Shown here: positions 15,901 to 25,250 of the stretch, piece after piece | How the letters are laid out: every line of letters starts with the position of its first letter | Position numbering within the stretch: the first letter of the stretch is position 1 | Assembly (NCBI GenBank): GCA_964413935.1 | Contig: CAYPTY010000005.1 | Span: 62,001-126,000 of the forward strand | Source of the DNA: CAYPTY01 sp964413935 | Lineage (GTDB): Bacteria > Bacteroidota > Rhodothermia > Balneolales > Balneolaceae | Direction of reading: 5' to 3' | Length of the DNA stretch: 64,000 bases | The notes under the pieces: generated by a model | Database searches by the model: none | What the model was told of the DNA's origin: nothing | The model's input: the letters and a program-made list of their open reading frames with translations, nothing else | Program-made: the position numbers and the translations under genes

Positions 15901-17342
15901 TGGCTGCGGTAAACTAGTTCCAGTATATCCTGATGAACGGCATCAACCACCCGAACCTTGTCCAGAAAGTGATTGGTGGCTATGCTCACCATCAGCTGTT
16001 CTCCTTTTTGGGTTTCGAGGTAGCCGCTGAGGGTGCGCACGCCCGATATAAAACCCGACTTACCGTAAAAGCGGCCCTGAAGAGGTGAATTCCTGAAGCG
16101 ATAGGCCAGAGTTCCGTCTTTGCCGGCAACCGATAAACTTTGATAGAATTGAGGAAACACATCCAGATCCCGGTAGTTCAGCAGATAAGTGGCCAGATCC
16201 CGGGTGGTGGTCAAAGTGCCGGATGCCATTCCGGAACCATCTTTCATTTTAACACGGCTGCTGTCGGCTCCAAGATCCGCTATGATCGCTTTCACCCGTT
16301 CAATCCCATCCTGAAAGGAAGCTGGATTGCTGATTTTTTCAGCAGCCATGGTTTTCATGAGCATTTCGGTATAGAAATTATCACTCTCTTTCATGGCCCA
16401 GTTTAGCAGTTCGCTAAGCGGTTTACTTTGGTGTATGGCCAGTTCACGGTAATCAGCAGCTTCAAATTCATCCGAAAACACATGTTCTTCTTCGGGTTCT
16501 TCAAGAACTTCAATCCCGTTTGCTTCCAGATAATCCACAAAGGAACTGAGGAAGAAAAAAGCACCATTGTGAACGGAGAGGGATTCTTTTTCGAGATACC
16601 CCTCGGGTAGTGAGGAGCGCAGGATAATCACATTACGCCCCAGTTCGCGCCGGTAATATTCATCGTACTCGGTATCCGCCTCAGCAATCACCTGTTCATT
16701 AAGTAGCTGAATACCATTCAGTTTTTTTGGAAATACTTCCAGTCTTGGTTTTTCTCCTACAGCACCATCGGCATACACCTCAATGTCAATGGCATTGTTG
16801 TTGAACGAAAGTGCATCAATCTCCACTCCGTAGTAAAAGGAAAGATCATCCCAGTCCCACCCTTTGGGATATTTATCCCCATCGAAGTAACCATTATAAC
16901 CGTGAAGTGCACCCCGGATTTCCGAAATTCCGGCTGATTTAAGTTGCTTAAAAAGATTACGGAAAGCGAAGTAACGATCCCCATCATACAAATCACCACT
17001 GATGGAAGGATCTCCGCTGCCTGCAATGACGAGATCACCGATCCACACTGAGTCCTGTAGGCGGCCTTCCCCGTAGATCCGGGTCTTAAATGTGTATTCC
17101 GGCCCCAGTTCCCTCAAAATACCGCCCAGTGTATAGAGTTTCAGATTGGATGCAGGCGTGATAAGCCTATCTGCATTGACCTCGCAGAGCAGATCACCCC
17201 GGGCATTCATCACGGTTACCGACCAGCTGGCTCCGCGAACCGCACTTCCCCCGATCAGTTTACCGATACCGCAATCCTGCTGAGCCCGAACATGCAGGCT
17301 GAGGGTTAAAATCAGCAAGATGAATGCGCATTTTTTAATCAA
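15897..17342 (-). CDS. dacB: D-alanyl-D-alanine carboxypeptidase/endopeptidase (PBP4 type)
   Basis: A 481-residue S13-family penicillin-binding protein that trims or cuts D-Ala-containing peptide bonds in peptidoglycan. I start it at TTG 17342 (MIKKCAFILLILTLSLHVRA, signal peptide ending RAQ). The frame stays open 23 codons upstream, but those codons lie inside the EIIA gene and would put a polar tail before the signal peptide. The TTG overlaps the EIIA TGA (TTGA), a coupled junction. Active-site motifs are S65xxK68 (TPASNLK), SDN in KESDNFY and the KSG triad in FYGKSGFISG, so it looks active. It precedes the sigma-54 regulator. Confidence 0.9.
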   Translation of the reverse strand: MIKKCAFILLILTLSLHVRAQQDCGIGKLIGGSAVRGASWSVTVMNARGDLLCEVNADRLITPASNLKLYTLGGILRELGPEYTFKTRIYGEGRLQDSVWIGDLVIAGSGDPSISGDLYDGDRYFAFRNLFKQLKSAGISEIRGALHGYNGYFDGDKYPKGWDWDDLSFYYGVEIDALSFNNNAIDIEVYADGAVGEKPRLEVFPKKLNGIQLLNEQVIAEADTEYDEYYRRELGRNVIILRSSLPEGYLEKESLSVHNGAFFFLSSFVDYLEANGIEVLEEPEEEHVFSDEFEAADYRELAIHQSKPLSELLNWAMKESDNFYTEMLMKTMAAEKISNPASFQDGIERVKAIIADLGADSSRVKMKDGSGMASGTLTTTRDLATYLLNYRDLDVFPQFYQSLSVAGKDGTLAYRFRNSPLQGRFYGKSGFISGVRTLSGYLETQKGEQLMVSIATNHFLDKVRVVDAVHQDILELVYRSQ

Positions 17343-17815
17343 GTTGAAGCTGGAAAATATTTTTGTTCTTCCTGTGTGATGGCATCCAGAATTTCTTCTG
17401 AATTGCTGCATTCCATGATTTTATCCCGGAAGCTGGCGGAGTTCATCAGTCTTGAAATACGACTCAGCAGGCGTATGTGCAGTTTATTACTGTCAACAGG
17501 GCCAACCAGCAAAAAGATCATACCGACCGGTTGACCATCAATGGCATTAAACTCAATGGGTTTTCCCATCCGGGCAAACACAGCATAACTTTCGGATGCC
17601 ACTCTGGTTTTGGCGTGCGGTATGGCTAGCCCCTTCCCTACTCCGGTAGACATGATCTGCTCACGGTCAAAAACTGCTTCGCGTACCATCTCCAGATCCT
17701 CTTCAGAAAAAACTGAACTGAGCTGATCAATCATTCGATTCAGTAACTGATCTTTCTTTTTGATTTCGAGGTCTACCAGGATGGTGTTTGCAGATAAGAG
17801 CTTGTTGATGTCCAT
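17339..17815 (-). CDS. PTS EIIA domain protein (fructose/nitrogen type)
   Basis: A 158-residue single-domain EIIA of the mannitol-fructose family. The phospho-accepting histidine is H67 in GKGLAIPHAKT, and the domain is full length (LLVGPVDSNKLHIRLLSRIS near residues 103-122). No EIIB or EIIC membrane gene is nearby, so a regulatory role like EIIA-Ntr (PtsN) is more likely than sugar uptake. It is first of a coupled run with dacB, the sigma-54 regulator and folD, and is divergent from ccmB with 82 bases between. HPr and EI would have to be encoded elsewhere. Confidence 0.88.
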   Translation of the reverse strand: MDINKLLSANTILVDLEIKKKDQLLNRMIDQLSSVFSEEDLEMVREAVFDREQIMSTGVGKGLAIPHAKTRVASESYAVFARMGKPIEFNAIDGQPVGMIFLLVGPVDSNKLHIRLLSRISRLMNSASFRDKIMECSNSEEILDAITQEEQKYFPAST

Positions 17816-17897
17816 GAATATCGCTTTGTATTGTGGCCTTCGAATATATGCGCAACGCGGATGATCATCAAAAAATTTAGATTGGATATCCTCAGGT

Positions 17898-18599
17898 ATG
17901 AAAGGTTCTGATCATTCCTTAAACTTGAGCATGTCAGTTTTCCGTAGAGCCTGGTTTGTATTTAAAAAAGATGCCCTGATTGAATTCCGGGCCAAATATG
18001 CCTTCAACACGGTACTTGCTTTTACCCTGTCATCACTGCTGTTACTGCTTTTGATGCTGAATGCACAATCTCTTCCACCCAGCCCAAAATCCGGCCTGAT
18101 ATGGATTATCATCCTTTTTGCAGCCCTCTCCGTGCTGGGCCGATCCTTTATCACTGAAACCGAGCGTGAAACTTATGATCTGCTCAGGTTATATGGCAAG
18201 GCACACAGCATTTATCTGGGTAAACTCATTTTCAACAGCACCTTCACGCTGCTGATTAATATTTTTGCTTTTACCCTATTCATCTTTTTTCTGGATCTGG
18301 TCATTGTGAGTTTCGGCGGACTGCTGCTGGTCATTTTCTTCGGGGCACTGGGTTTCAGTTCGGTATCCACACTCATTGCTGCACTGGTTGCCCAGGCCGA
18401 TCGAAAAGGCATTATTTTCTCTGTACTTGGCATTCCGATCCTGGTTCCCTTTTTGCTTATTCTGGGAAGGGTCACCCGTCTGGCATTCCTGGAGAATAAT
18501 TTCGCTGCCTACTATGATGATATCCTCTCGCTGGTTGGCTTTGTTGGGGTAACCATCACCGTTGGAATGCTTTTATTTGAATATGTTTGGGAGGAATGA
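17898..18599 (+). CDS. ccmB: Heme exporter subunit, CcmB family
   Basis: A 233-residue membrane protein with six predicted helices and the CcmB-type N-terminus FRRAWFVFKKDALIEFRAKY, followed by SFITETERETYDLLRLYG and a late IPILVPFLLIL segment. CcmB is the permease of the CcmABCD transporter of cytochrome c maturation. In this lineage ccmB is often separate from ccmA, as here. The start could be ATG 17898 or ATG 17931 (MSVFRRAW); homologues favour the shorter form, but neither has a clear ribosome site, so I give the longer frame. The stop overlaps the ribosome-binding region of holB. Confidence 0.8.
   Translation: MKGSDHSLNLSMSVFRRAWFVFKKDALIEFRAKYAFNTVLAFTLSSLLLLLLMLNAQSLPPSPKSGLIWIIILFAALSVLGRSFITETERETYDLLRLYGKAHSIYLGKLIFNSTFTLLINIFAFTLFIFFLDLVIVSFGGLLLVIFFGALGFSSVSTLIAALVAQADRKGIIFSVLGIPILVPFLLILGRVTRLAFLENNFAAYYDDILSLVGFVGVTITVGMLLFEYVWEE
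18589..18594 (+). promoter_or_regulatory. Ribosome-binding site deciding the holB start
   Basis: GGGAGG lies 7 bases before ATG 18602. The earlier candidate starts (TTG 18587 and ATG 18596) are at or too close to this site, so 18602 is preferred. The site is inside the last codons of ccmB, which indicates coupling. Confidence 0.7.
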
Positions 18600-18601
18600 G
18601 C

Positions 18602-19780
18602 ATGGATCTGATATTCGGCAACCGCAAACTCATAGGCCAGCAGCAGGCCCGCTTAAAAGCCCAGAAGATACTGGAATCCGGTCGTTTGGGTCATGCATAC
18701 CTGATTTCAGGCGGTTCCGGAGTCGGGAAAACTGCTTTTGCACTGGCTTTTGCGGAGTATGTAAACGGAATCAGCAATCTTTCTGATCTCGATGAGGCAA
18801 CAGCATCCAAAAAATCAGTGTGGTTCAATCATCCGGATATTCACGTATTTATACCCAAACCAACTACGGTTTCTTTTGCTGAAGTCAGGGAAAGGCTAGA
18901 GATGCTTTCAGCTGATCCATACGAAATTATACAATTCAGCCAGCGTCCATCGCTCACCGATCCATCCGCATCCAAAAACAGGCAGTCTTTTTACGCTATT
19001 GATTATTTCAGGGATGAAATTCGCCCTGCCACCCTGCTCCGGCCTAATGAAGGTGCAAAAACGGTGGTCGTTCTCACCAATGTGGAAACCATGCGTAAGG
19101 AAGCGGCCAATGCTTTTCTGAAAAATCTGGAGGAACCTTCTGAACGCATTCTTTTTATCCTGACCACAGAGCATTTCGATTCCCTGCTTCCAACCATCAC
19201 CTCCCGCTGCCAGCACATTCCATTATCGCCTTTAAGTGATGAGGAGATCTGGACCGGTCTGGTTCAGGTGGATGGTTACAGCGAAGAAGATGCAACCTAT
19301 CTGTCCCGAATTGCAGGAGGTAATTATGCCCAGACTCGTTTTTTTGATATGGAGAGCCTGCAGAAGCGAAGAGAAGATATTGTTCAGTTTCTGCGGCTTT
19401 CTTTCAGCCAGGACGCACTGGCCCTTTCCCAACTGATCCAGGACTGGCAGTCTTCCAACAATATTGAAGGCCTGATCTCCATAACTACCATTATGGAATC
19501 TTATCTCAGAGACATCATGGTATATCGGGAATCGGGTAATGATAGTCTGCTGATTAATCGGGATCAGATTGAGTCCATTCACAAGCTGGTATCGGCGCTG
19601 CCTGAGGCCCGGATTCAGGATATGATGGAGCAATTGTATGAAATACGACCCTTAATTTATCAGAACGTTTCTCCCAAAATAATTTTTACCGTTCTGGCAC
19701 TGAGATACAGCAGCCTCATCCGCGGTTTTAAAAAAGATGTGGATGAACCCTGGCAACATTTACCCGCTTTTGTGAAATAA
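18602..19780 (+). CDS. holB: DNA polymerase III delta' subunit
   Basis: A 392-residue clamp-loader subunit. The N-terminal AAA+ domain starts with the glutamine-rich helix LIGQQQARLKAQKIL and has the P-loop GGSGVGKTAFA (about 37-47). The conserved LKNLEEP segment and sensor-1-like TTITSRCQHIPL follow, as in delta' and gamma/tau proteins. Between them is a rather long insertion containing histidine and aromatic residues (HPDIHVFIPKP). Cysteines of the usual zinc module are not obvious, which is common for delta'. It helps load the sliding clamp at primer ends. It overlaps the end of ccmB only by its ribosome site and ends directly at the dapF start (TAA ATG). Confidence 0.85.
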   Translation: MDLIFGNRKLIGQQQARLKAQKILESGRLGHAYLISGGSGVGKTAFALAFAEYVNGISNLSDLDEATASKKSVWFNHPDIHVFIPKPTTVSFAEVRERLEMLSADPYEIIQFSQRPSLTDPSASKNRQSFYAIDYFRDEIRPATLLRPNEGAKTVVVLTNVETMRKEAANAFLKNLEEPSERILFILTTEHFDSLLPTITSRCQHIPLSPLSDEEIWTGLVQVDGYSEEDATYLSRIAGGNYAQTRFFDMESLQKRREDIVQFLRLSFSQDALALSQLIQDWQSSNNIEGLISITTIMESYLRDIMVYRESGNDSLLINRDQIESIHKLVSALPEARIQDMMEQLYEIRPLIYQNVSPKIIFTVLALRYSSLIRGFKKDVDEPWQHLPAFVK

Positions 19781-20599
19781 ATGCCTGATGTCCATTTCCA
19801 TAAGATGCAGGGAGCCGGAAATGACTTCATCGTCATTGACAATTTCCATTATGGGCTGAAATTGCAGCAGATTATCGACGCGGCTCCACAAATTTGTCAT
19901 CGCCGATTTGGGATTGGTGCTGATGGTATTATGCTGCTTGAGAAGCCTCAAAAACCGGGCTTAAATTATACCATGATATACCGCAATGCCGATGGCTCAG
20001 ATGCCAGTATGTGCGGAAACGGAGCCCGGTGTCTGGCCGCATTTGCCAGTCAGAAAGGCCTTGGCAACAAGCTTCGGTTTAATGTTCATGAGGCCATTTA
20101 TGAAGCTGAAGTAGATGGCAAACAGGTTAGTGTACATTTCCCGGATGTTGAAGCCCCGGTTAAAACGGAATCATCCGGTGAACAACTATTGCAGATTTAT
20201 ACCGGAACCGAGCATGTGGTTCGATTTTCGGATAAACATTTACTTGAGGATGAAGATGCTCTGCGGTTGCTGGGCAAAGATATTCGCCAGGATGAGCAAT
20301 TTCTTCCAAACGGCACCAATGTGAATTTTTTGTACCGCCGGCATCATAATGAATTGTTGCTACAGACTTTTGAAAAAGGGGTTGAAGGCCTCACCCTGGC
20401 CTGTGGTACCGGAGCTATTGCCTCAGCAGTGGCCGCTCACCATCATTTTGAGAAAGATCGCCACGAAAAATATAAAATCAGGGTTAAGGGCGGCAATCTG
20501 ACGGTATCTTTTAACTATGATTCCAGGAAAGAACGCTATAGGAACATCATCCTGAAAGGTCCCGCAATTTTTGTTTTTGACGGACATGTTAAAATCTGA
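19781..20599 (+). CDS. dapF: Diaminopimelate epimerase
   Basis: A 272-residue cofactor-free racemase that converts LL- to meso-diaminopimelate for lysine and peptidoglycan. The two halves carry the paired catalytic cysteines: C78 in MCGNGARC and C208 in LACGTGAIAS. The N-terminal signature HKMQGAGNDFIVID is present, and substrate-binding GTNVNFLY precedes the second half. The ATG follows the holB TAA with no gap. Presence of this enzyme fits a meso-DAP type cell wall. No defect is visible. Confidence 0.97.
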   Translation: MPDVHFHKMQGAGNDFIVIDNFHYGLKLQQIIDAAPQICHRRFGIGADGIMLLEKPQKPGLNYTMIYRNADGSDASMCGNGARCLAAFASQKGLGNKLRFNVHEAIYEAEVDGKQVSVHFPDVEAPVKTESSGEQLLQIYTGTEHVVRFSDKHLLEDEDALRLLGKDIRQDEQFLPNGTNVNFLYRRHHNELLLQTFEKGVEGLTLACGTGAIASAVAAHHHFEKDRHEKYKIRVKGGNLTVSFNYDSRKERYRNIILKGPAIFVFDGHVKI

Positions 20600-21881
20600 T
20601 TTCCCCCGACTTCTTATTATCTCCCTTCTGCTCTTAAATTGTATTTCGGATAGCAGCCTTCAGACCGGCCGCTCCGGAGCATCTACTGCATCCGGTTCCT
20701 TTACCATTGAACAGCAGTTTGTGCGTGTAGATGAAGTGAAAAGCGTACAGTTTTATCGCAGTAGGAATGAGCAAAACCCTCCGATTATCGAGCTGAATTC
20801 AGGGGATCGACTCAAGCTGACTTTTGATGCGCTCACCGATTTCTCTATGCAATATCGGATTGAGTTTACTCATCATGATAAAGACTGGAGACGAAGTATC
20901 CTGCTGCCGGAGGAGTATCTGAGTGGACTTCAGGAGTTGTATATCACAGGTGGGCGGAGAAACCTGCTTAACCGGCCAAGCTACTTCTCTTACTCCACCG
21001 AGTTTCCCAATCGGAATACAAGTTTCAGGGTCAGTGGTAACTACCTGATGCATGTGTATGAGCAAAGCAGCAACCGCAAAGTAATGGTTCTGCCCTTTTT
21101 TGTGCATGAAAATGAAGGACAGATCCAATCCAGAGTTGAAAAACTGTTTACCACCGGTTTTCGGGGGCGCGCTCAGCATCAGCTCTTCAGTGATTATGAT
21201 TATCCCGATTTTATTCAATTCCCTCAGTTCGATCTGCATTTTGCTTTTGCACAGAATCAATTCTGGGGACAAACCCAGTATCCCACTATTTTCTCCACCA
21301 TAGGAGACGGAATGATTGAGTTTCATCAATCCCGGAAAGAAGCTTACCCTGCCGATTTTGAGTTCAATACCATTGACCTGAGTGAGCTCAGCGAGTTAAG
21401 CGCTGATGGCTTTCGTTTTCTGGACTTTGACCAGGCCAGTGTTCCCCCTGCACTTTTACTTCGGGAAGATGTTCAGAATCTGAGTGCGGATACCATACGC
21501 ACCCGCCGCAATCGTTTTGGTATTATAAAAAACAGCAGAGAGTCTCAGTACCTGGAAGCTACTTTTTCCTTTATCCCCAGATTCGATGTACAATCCGACA
21601 CCGACCTTTTCCTGACGGGTGATTTTATTCAGTGGCAAATTTTACCTGAATTCCGCCTGCAAGTGGATTCCACGCTGGGCTGGTGGCAAGCCTCAGCAGT
21701 ACTCAAGCAGGGCAGTTATGCCTATAAGTATGTGCTTGTTCGAAATGGTGAAGTAGATTTCCTCAGCACCGAGGATGGATTCACACGCAACCGACAGGAA
21801 TACCAGAGCTTCGTGTATTATTACGATCCCAACCGGAATTTCTACCGGTTACTTTCCACCATGAACTTCACTGCCGATTGA
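20586..21881 (+). CDS. DUF5103 / type IX secretion system plug-like protein
   Basis: A 431-residue secreted protein matching the DUF5103 pattern: LNSGDRLKLTFDALTD, then a YRIEFTHHDKDWRRS segment, LPEEYLSGL and an RVSGNYLMHVYE strand in the N-terminal part (about 45-165). A second beta-sandwich with FLTGDFIQW and YAYKYVLV lies near the C-terminus. In Bacteroidota such proteins plug the SprA translocon of the type IX secretion system. I start at ATG 20586, which overlaps the dapF 3' end by 14 bases; the open frame begins 5 codons earlier with TTG. The N-terminal hydrophobic segment ends at LLNCISD, so it may be a lipoprotein with an atypical lipobox. It converges on the next gene with a 2-base gap. 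Confidence 0.8.
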   Translation: MLKSDFPRLLIISLLLLNCISDSSLQTGRSGASTASGSFTIEQQFVRVDEVKSVQFYRSRNEQNPPIIELNSGDRLKLTFDALTDFSMQYRIEFTHHDKDWRRSILLPEEYLSGLQELYITGGRRNLLNRPSYFSYSTEFPNRNTSFRVSGNYLMHVYEQSSNRKVMVLPFFVHENEGQIQSRVEKLFTTGFRGRAQHQLFSDYDYPDFIQFPQFDLHFAFAQNQFWGQTQYPTIFSTIGDGMIEFHQSRKEAYPADFEFNTIDLSELSELSADGFRFLDFDQASVPPALLLREDVQNLSADTIRTRRNRFGIIKNSRESQYLEATFSFIPRFDVQSDTDLFLTGDFIQWQILPEFRLQVDSTLGWWQASAVLKQGSYAYKYVLVRNGEVDFLSTEDGFTRNRQEYQSFVYYYDPNRNFYRLLSTMNFTAD

Positions 21882-21883
21882 GT

Positions 21884-24800
21884 CTAAAAATCGATTCCGA
21901 TGGAGAAATAATGGATGGGTCTATTACCAAAACCCGTACGCTCATAAGGCCATCCCACATCCCAGCGGAAAGGCAGCCCAAGCACAATGGTTCTCAAACC
22001 GAATCCGGCCCCGATCAGCACATCACCATCGTAATATGAGCCGGTTCCGGTGGCACCGGAGCCGTCTACAAAGGTTCCTGTTTCTTCACGACCCACGGTG
22101 AAGTCCAACCCTTTATCATTGATGATGGGATCACCGTTCTCATCGAAGAGGCTGTAATCGATGTCCAGTCCCCATGACATACCCGCGTCGATAAAAGCTG
22201 CTCCGGTCAGATTGTATAAGGGAAGGATGGGTATAGGACCGGGTAAAATTGCCGCAAAGAGTGGAAAGCGGAATTCGGCATTGGTCAGGGCAAAACGGGT
22301 TCCGTTTATGGCATTGAATTCAAAGCCACGCAACGGTAATGCCGGCAGGGTAAAGAAGGAATCCGCGAGCCGGTCGAATGGCAAATTATTGTTGGCGAAA
22401 CGCTGGTTGATCCATCCCAGACGCCCACCTAAGAAGTATGTCTGTGATCCCGGGCCAAATGAGGCTGCACCCGAACCACGAATTGCAAAAGTATATCCGT
22501 ATCCCAGGTCAAAATAGTGTCTCCAATCGCCCAGTACGGAAGTAAAAGACTCTGAATCGGAGATCAATCCCGGACTACCGGATAAGCTAACCGAATACCG
22601 GGTGCCTTTGCGCGCTGTAATAAATCCGGGCAGGGTTTTGTCAGAAGTGTAAATAAGCTGAGGATAAATGAATGCTGAGGTCTCTCTGGGACTGAAATCA
22701 GGCGTAGGAGCAGGTTCATCCCCATTCGGGGTATTATCAAATGCGCCGGAGAATAAGGAGGAATAATCCCGAACGATGCTGACCGCATTCAGGCTGACAT
22801 CCACTCTTCTGAATTTATCCAGCGGATACTGAAGATCCACTCCCCCTCCGAAATTACGGAATCGGAAAAGTTCGCCGTTGAAGGTCTGAAAGCTTTGCGC
22901 AAAGTGGAAGAAGTTGAAGATATAGTTGGTTCTGTTTTTAAAGTAACCATAGCGAACCGTGTATAAACTGTTTCTGAGATCAAACTGCAGGTTAGAACCG
23001 AATGAGAGCTGGTGATCACCCAAAAGATCACTGAATACAAGCTCTGCCAGTGCAAAGGATCCAAAACCGGTGTTAAAGTTACCCCCGGCGTAGGTGATAT
23101 CCGGACTGAAACTCAGTCTGTAATCGCGCGGCACATATCGCCCGTCGTCTGTCAGATTAGCCTCAGGTTCAAAAAGGTCCAGATTTTCCAGTTCCAGGGT
23201 AGAATCCTGCATCACCTCTTCCGCAAAAACATAATTTCGAAAGTCGATAACGCTGTTGTCCACTACTTCTTCCTGCTGCTCTTCTTCTGCTTCGGTTTCT
23301 TCAAGTTCTGCAATTACGGCTGCTGTATCTTGCTGTAAGGCCAGCTGTTTTTCCCGATAGATATCTTTCACATACTTCACAGCCGGTACACGCTGCTCCA
23401 TGCTCTCCTGCGCCCTTCTTTGTGCCCAGTAATTCGGACTGGGTTCTTCTGAAAGCCGTCTCGTGAATGGGGATTTCATCAGGAACACGTCCACATAGCC
23501 CTCATTGATAGAGTTCAGGGCAAGCCTGCTTCCATCTGCTGAGATGGAAATCTGCATTACACCAGACTGCAGATTGGTCAGCGGACGTACCGTTCGGCTG
23601 TCCAGGTTAAATTCATACACATTCTGTATTCCGTTCTTATCGGAAATAAATACCATACGATTGGTGCGGGTAACCTGAGGCCTGAATTCACTCCATATTG
23701 GGGTCTTGGTTAGCTGTATGGCACGGGCATCACCAACCTTAACACTGTAGATATCTGTGCTGTAGATATCGTCGTGCATTAATTGCTTGTAATCGAACTG
23801 ATATTTATTCAATTCAACATTTGCCCCTCTTGTGGAGGTAAAATAAATGGTTTCCGAATCTGCTCCCCAGGTAGGTTCAGTATCCGAGAAGAAATCCCGG
23901 GTGACATTCACGAATTTCTTGCTCTCAAAATCGTATACAAAAATATCCTGAAATGGACCGATGTTAGCATCAAATGCCAGTTTGCTTCCATCTGGCGACC
24001 ATGACACAGATCCGATTGCATCCAGAGTGGAAAACTTAAGCCTGGTTACTTTTCCCGTCTGATACTCAATGATTGCGATGTCGTCCCTGCCTTGTGATTT
24101 GGCAGACAAAGCGATTTTTGTTCCGTCCGGCGACCAGGTAAGGTTAGGATTAAGAATGTTCAACTCTTCAAATCCGGTATCCTTATTGCCATTTGTTAGG
24201 GTTTTTAGCCTTTGCCCATTTATTGCAGAAATGACACTCACATTAAACACACCACCGTCGTTGGTGATGATGGCTACTTTATCACCCTGAGGCGAAATTG
24301 CCGGACTGGTGTTATAAGGTCCGAAACTCCCTCTTTTGGTTATCAGACTGGCAATTTCTTTTGTTTCTTCCCGCTCTGCAACCTCAGGGAAATAGCGCTC
24401 CTGAAGGGCATCCTGCCACTGTTCAGAAAGTTCGCCCACACTGAGTCCAAGAGATTGGATAAATCCGGCCTGTACGTTCCGGGTCACTTTAATTCGATTC
24501 AGAATTTCGGCAATTTTCTGGCGCCCATAGGTTTCAGCAATGAAATTCCACATGGACTGCCCTCCACGGTAAGCATAGTAACCGCTGAGCTGAGGAATAG
24601 GTGGCAGGTAATTATTGATAACTGCATCCCGAATGAACATGTCAGTGTTTGAATCCCAGCCCAGGGCCATGTATTCGGCCAAGCCTTCTTCAAACCAGAG
24701 TGGGAAAACCAGCTGGATATTGTTGCTGATTATAGATTGAATAGTCCCACCGTAAAACATATCGTTGAACACGGCATGCACCAGTTCATGGTGTAGGGTT

Positions 24801-25213
24801 CGACGATAATCATTGAAATCTCCATCAAAAGGAAGCGTAATTCGATTCTTGAGTTTGTCGGTTACACCACCAATCCCCTCGGCGTCTATGGGTAGAGCTA
24901 CCACATTGGTCTGTGAGAAATCGTTATGAGAATCATAAATGATTACCCGGATGCGGTCTACTATCTGATGGTTGAAGTCTTCCGAAATCTGTTGCAGCGA
25001 TGATTCCAGAGCGTATGTAGTAAACTCAGCCAGTTCGTAGTTTTTGGAATCGTAATAGTATATATCAAAATGTTCTGACTGAATATATCGCCATTCAAAC
25101 TCGTGGTATTGTACCCGGTTTTTGCCAAAGCCAAAATATTGGGCTGATGCCGTCTCGAAGCTGCATAAATGAAACAGCAGTCCAAAGCTGATCAGAATTA
25201 AAGTCTTTCTCAT
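21884..25213 (-). CDS. Secreted peptidase MA-like / TolB-propeller / Omp85-like barrel fusion
   Basis: A 1109-residue outer-membrane protein. After a signal peptide (to about SAQ25) comes a gluzincin-like zincin with HELVH (142-146) and the downstream glutamate in WFEEGLAEY (173-181). A PD40/TolB-type beta-propeller follows (about 295-580), with repeats such as LTWSPDGTKIALSA and VSWSPDGSKLAFDA. A charged linker rich in Glu (about 620-660) leads to a C-terminal beta-barrel (about 690-1109) with LRGFEFNAINGTRFALTNAE, close to the RGF/RGY loop motif of Omp85 proteins, and a terminal phenylalanine. Its substrate is unknown. It ends the long rqcH-to-rnr run. Confidence 0.85.
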   Translation of the reverse strand: MRKTLILISFGLLFHLCSFETASAQYFGFGKNRVQYHEFEWRYIQSEHFDIYYYDSKNYELAEFTTYALESSLQQISEDFNHQIVDRIRVIIYDSHNDFSQTNVVALPIDAEGIGGVTDKLKNRITLPFDGDFNDYRRTLHHELVHAVFNDMFYGGTIQSIISNNIQLVFPLWFEEGLAEYMALGWDSNTDMFIRDAVINNYLPPIPQLSGYYAYRGGQSMWNFIAETYGRQKIAEILNRIKVTRNVQAGFIQSLGLSVGELSEQWQDALQERYFPEVAEREETKEIASLITKRGSFGPYNTSPAISPQGDKVAIITNDGGVFNVSVISAINGQRLKTLTNGNKDTGFEELNILNPNLTWSPDGTKIALSAKSQGRDDIAIIEYQTGKVTRLKFSTLDAIGSVSWSPDGSKLAFDANIGPFQDIFVYDFESKKFVNVTRDFFSDTEPTWGADSETIYFTSTRGANVELNKYQFDYKQLMHDDIYSTDIYSVKVGDARAIQLTKTPIWSEFRPQVTRTNRMVFISDKNGIQNVYEFNLDSRTVRPLTNLQSGVMQISISADGSRLALNSINEGYVDVFLMKSPFTRRLSEEPSPNYWAQRRAQESMEQRVPAVKYVKDIYREKQLALQQDTAAVIAELEETEAEEEQQEEVVDNSVIDFRNYVFAEEVMQDSTLELENLDLFEPEANLTDDGRYVPRDYRLSFSPDITYAGGNFNTGFGSFALAELVFSDLLGDHQLSFGSNLQFDLRNSLYTVRYGYFKNRTNYIFNFFHFAQSFQTFNGELFRFRNFGGGVDLQYPLDKFRRVDVSLNAVSIVRDYSSLFSGAFDNTPNGDEPAPTPDFSPRETSAFIYPQLIYTSDKTLPGFITARKGTRYSVSLSGSPGLISDSESFTSVLGDWRHYFDLGYGYTFAIRGSGAASFGPGSQTYFLGGRLGWINQRFANNNLPFDRLADSFFTLPALPLRGFEFNAINGTRFALTNAEFRFPLFAAILPGPIPILPLYNLTGAAFIDAGMSWGLDIDYSLFDENGDPIINDKGLDFTVGREETGTFVDGSGATGTGSYYDGDVLIGAGFGLRTIVLGLPFRWDVGWPYERTGFGNRPIHYFSIGIDF

Positions 25214-25250
25214 AACTCAGTAAATCTTGTCGGATAAAGAATCTGAATGC

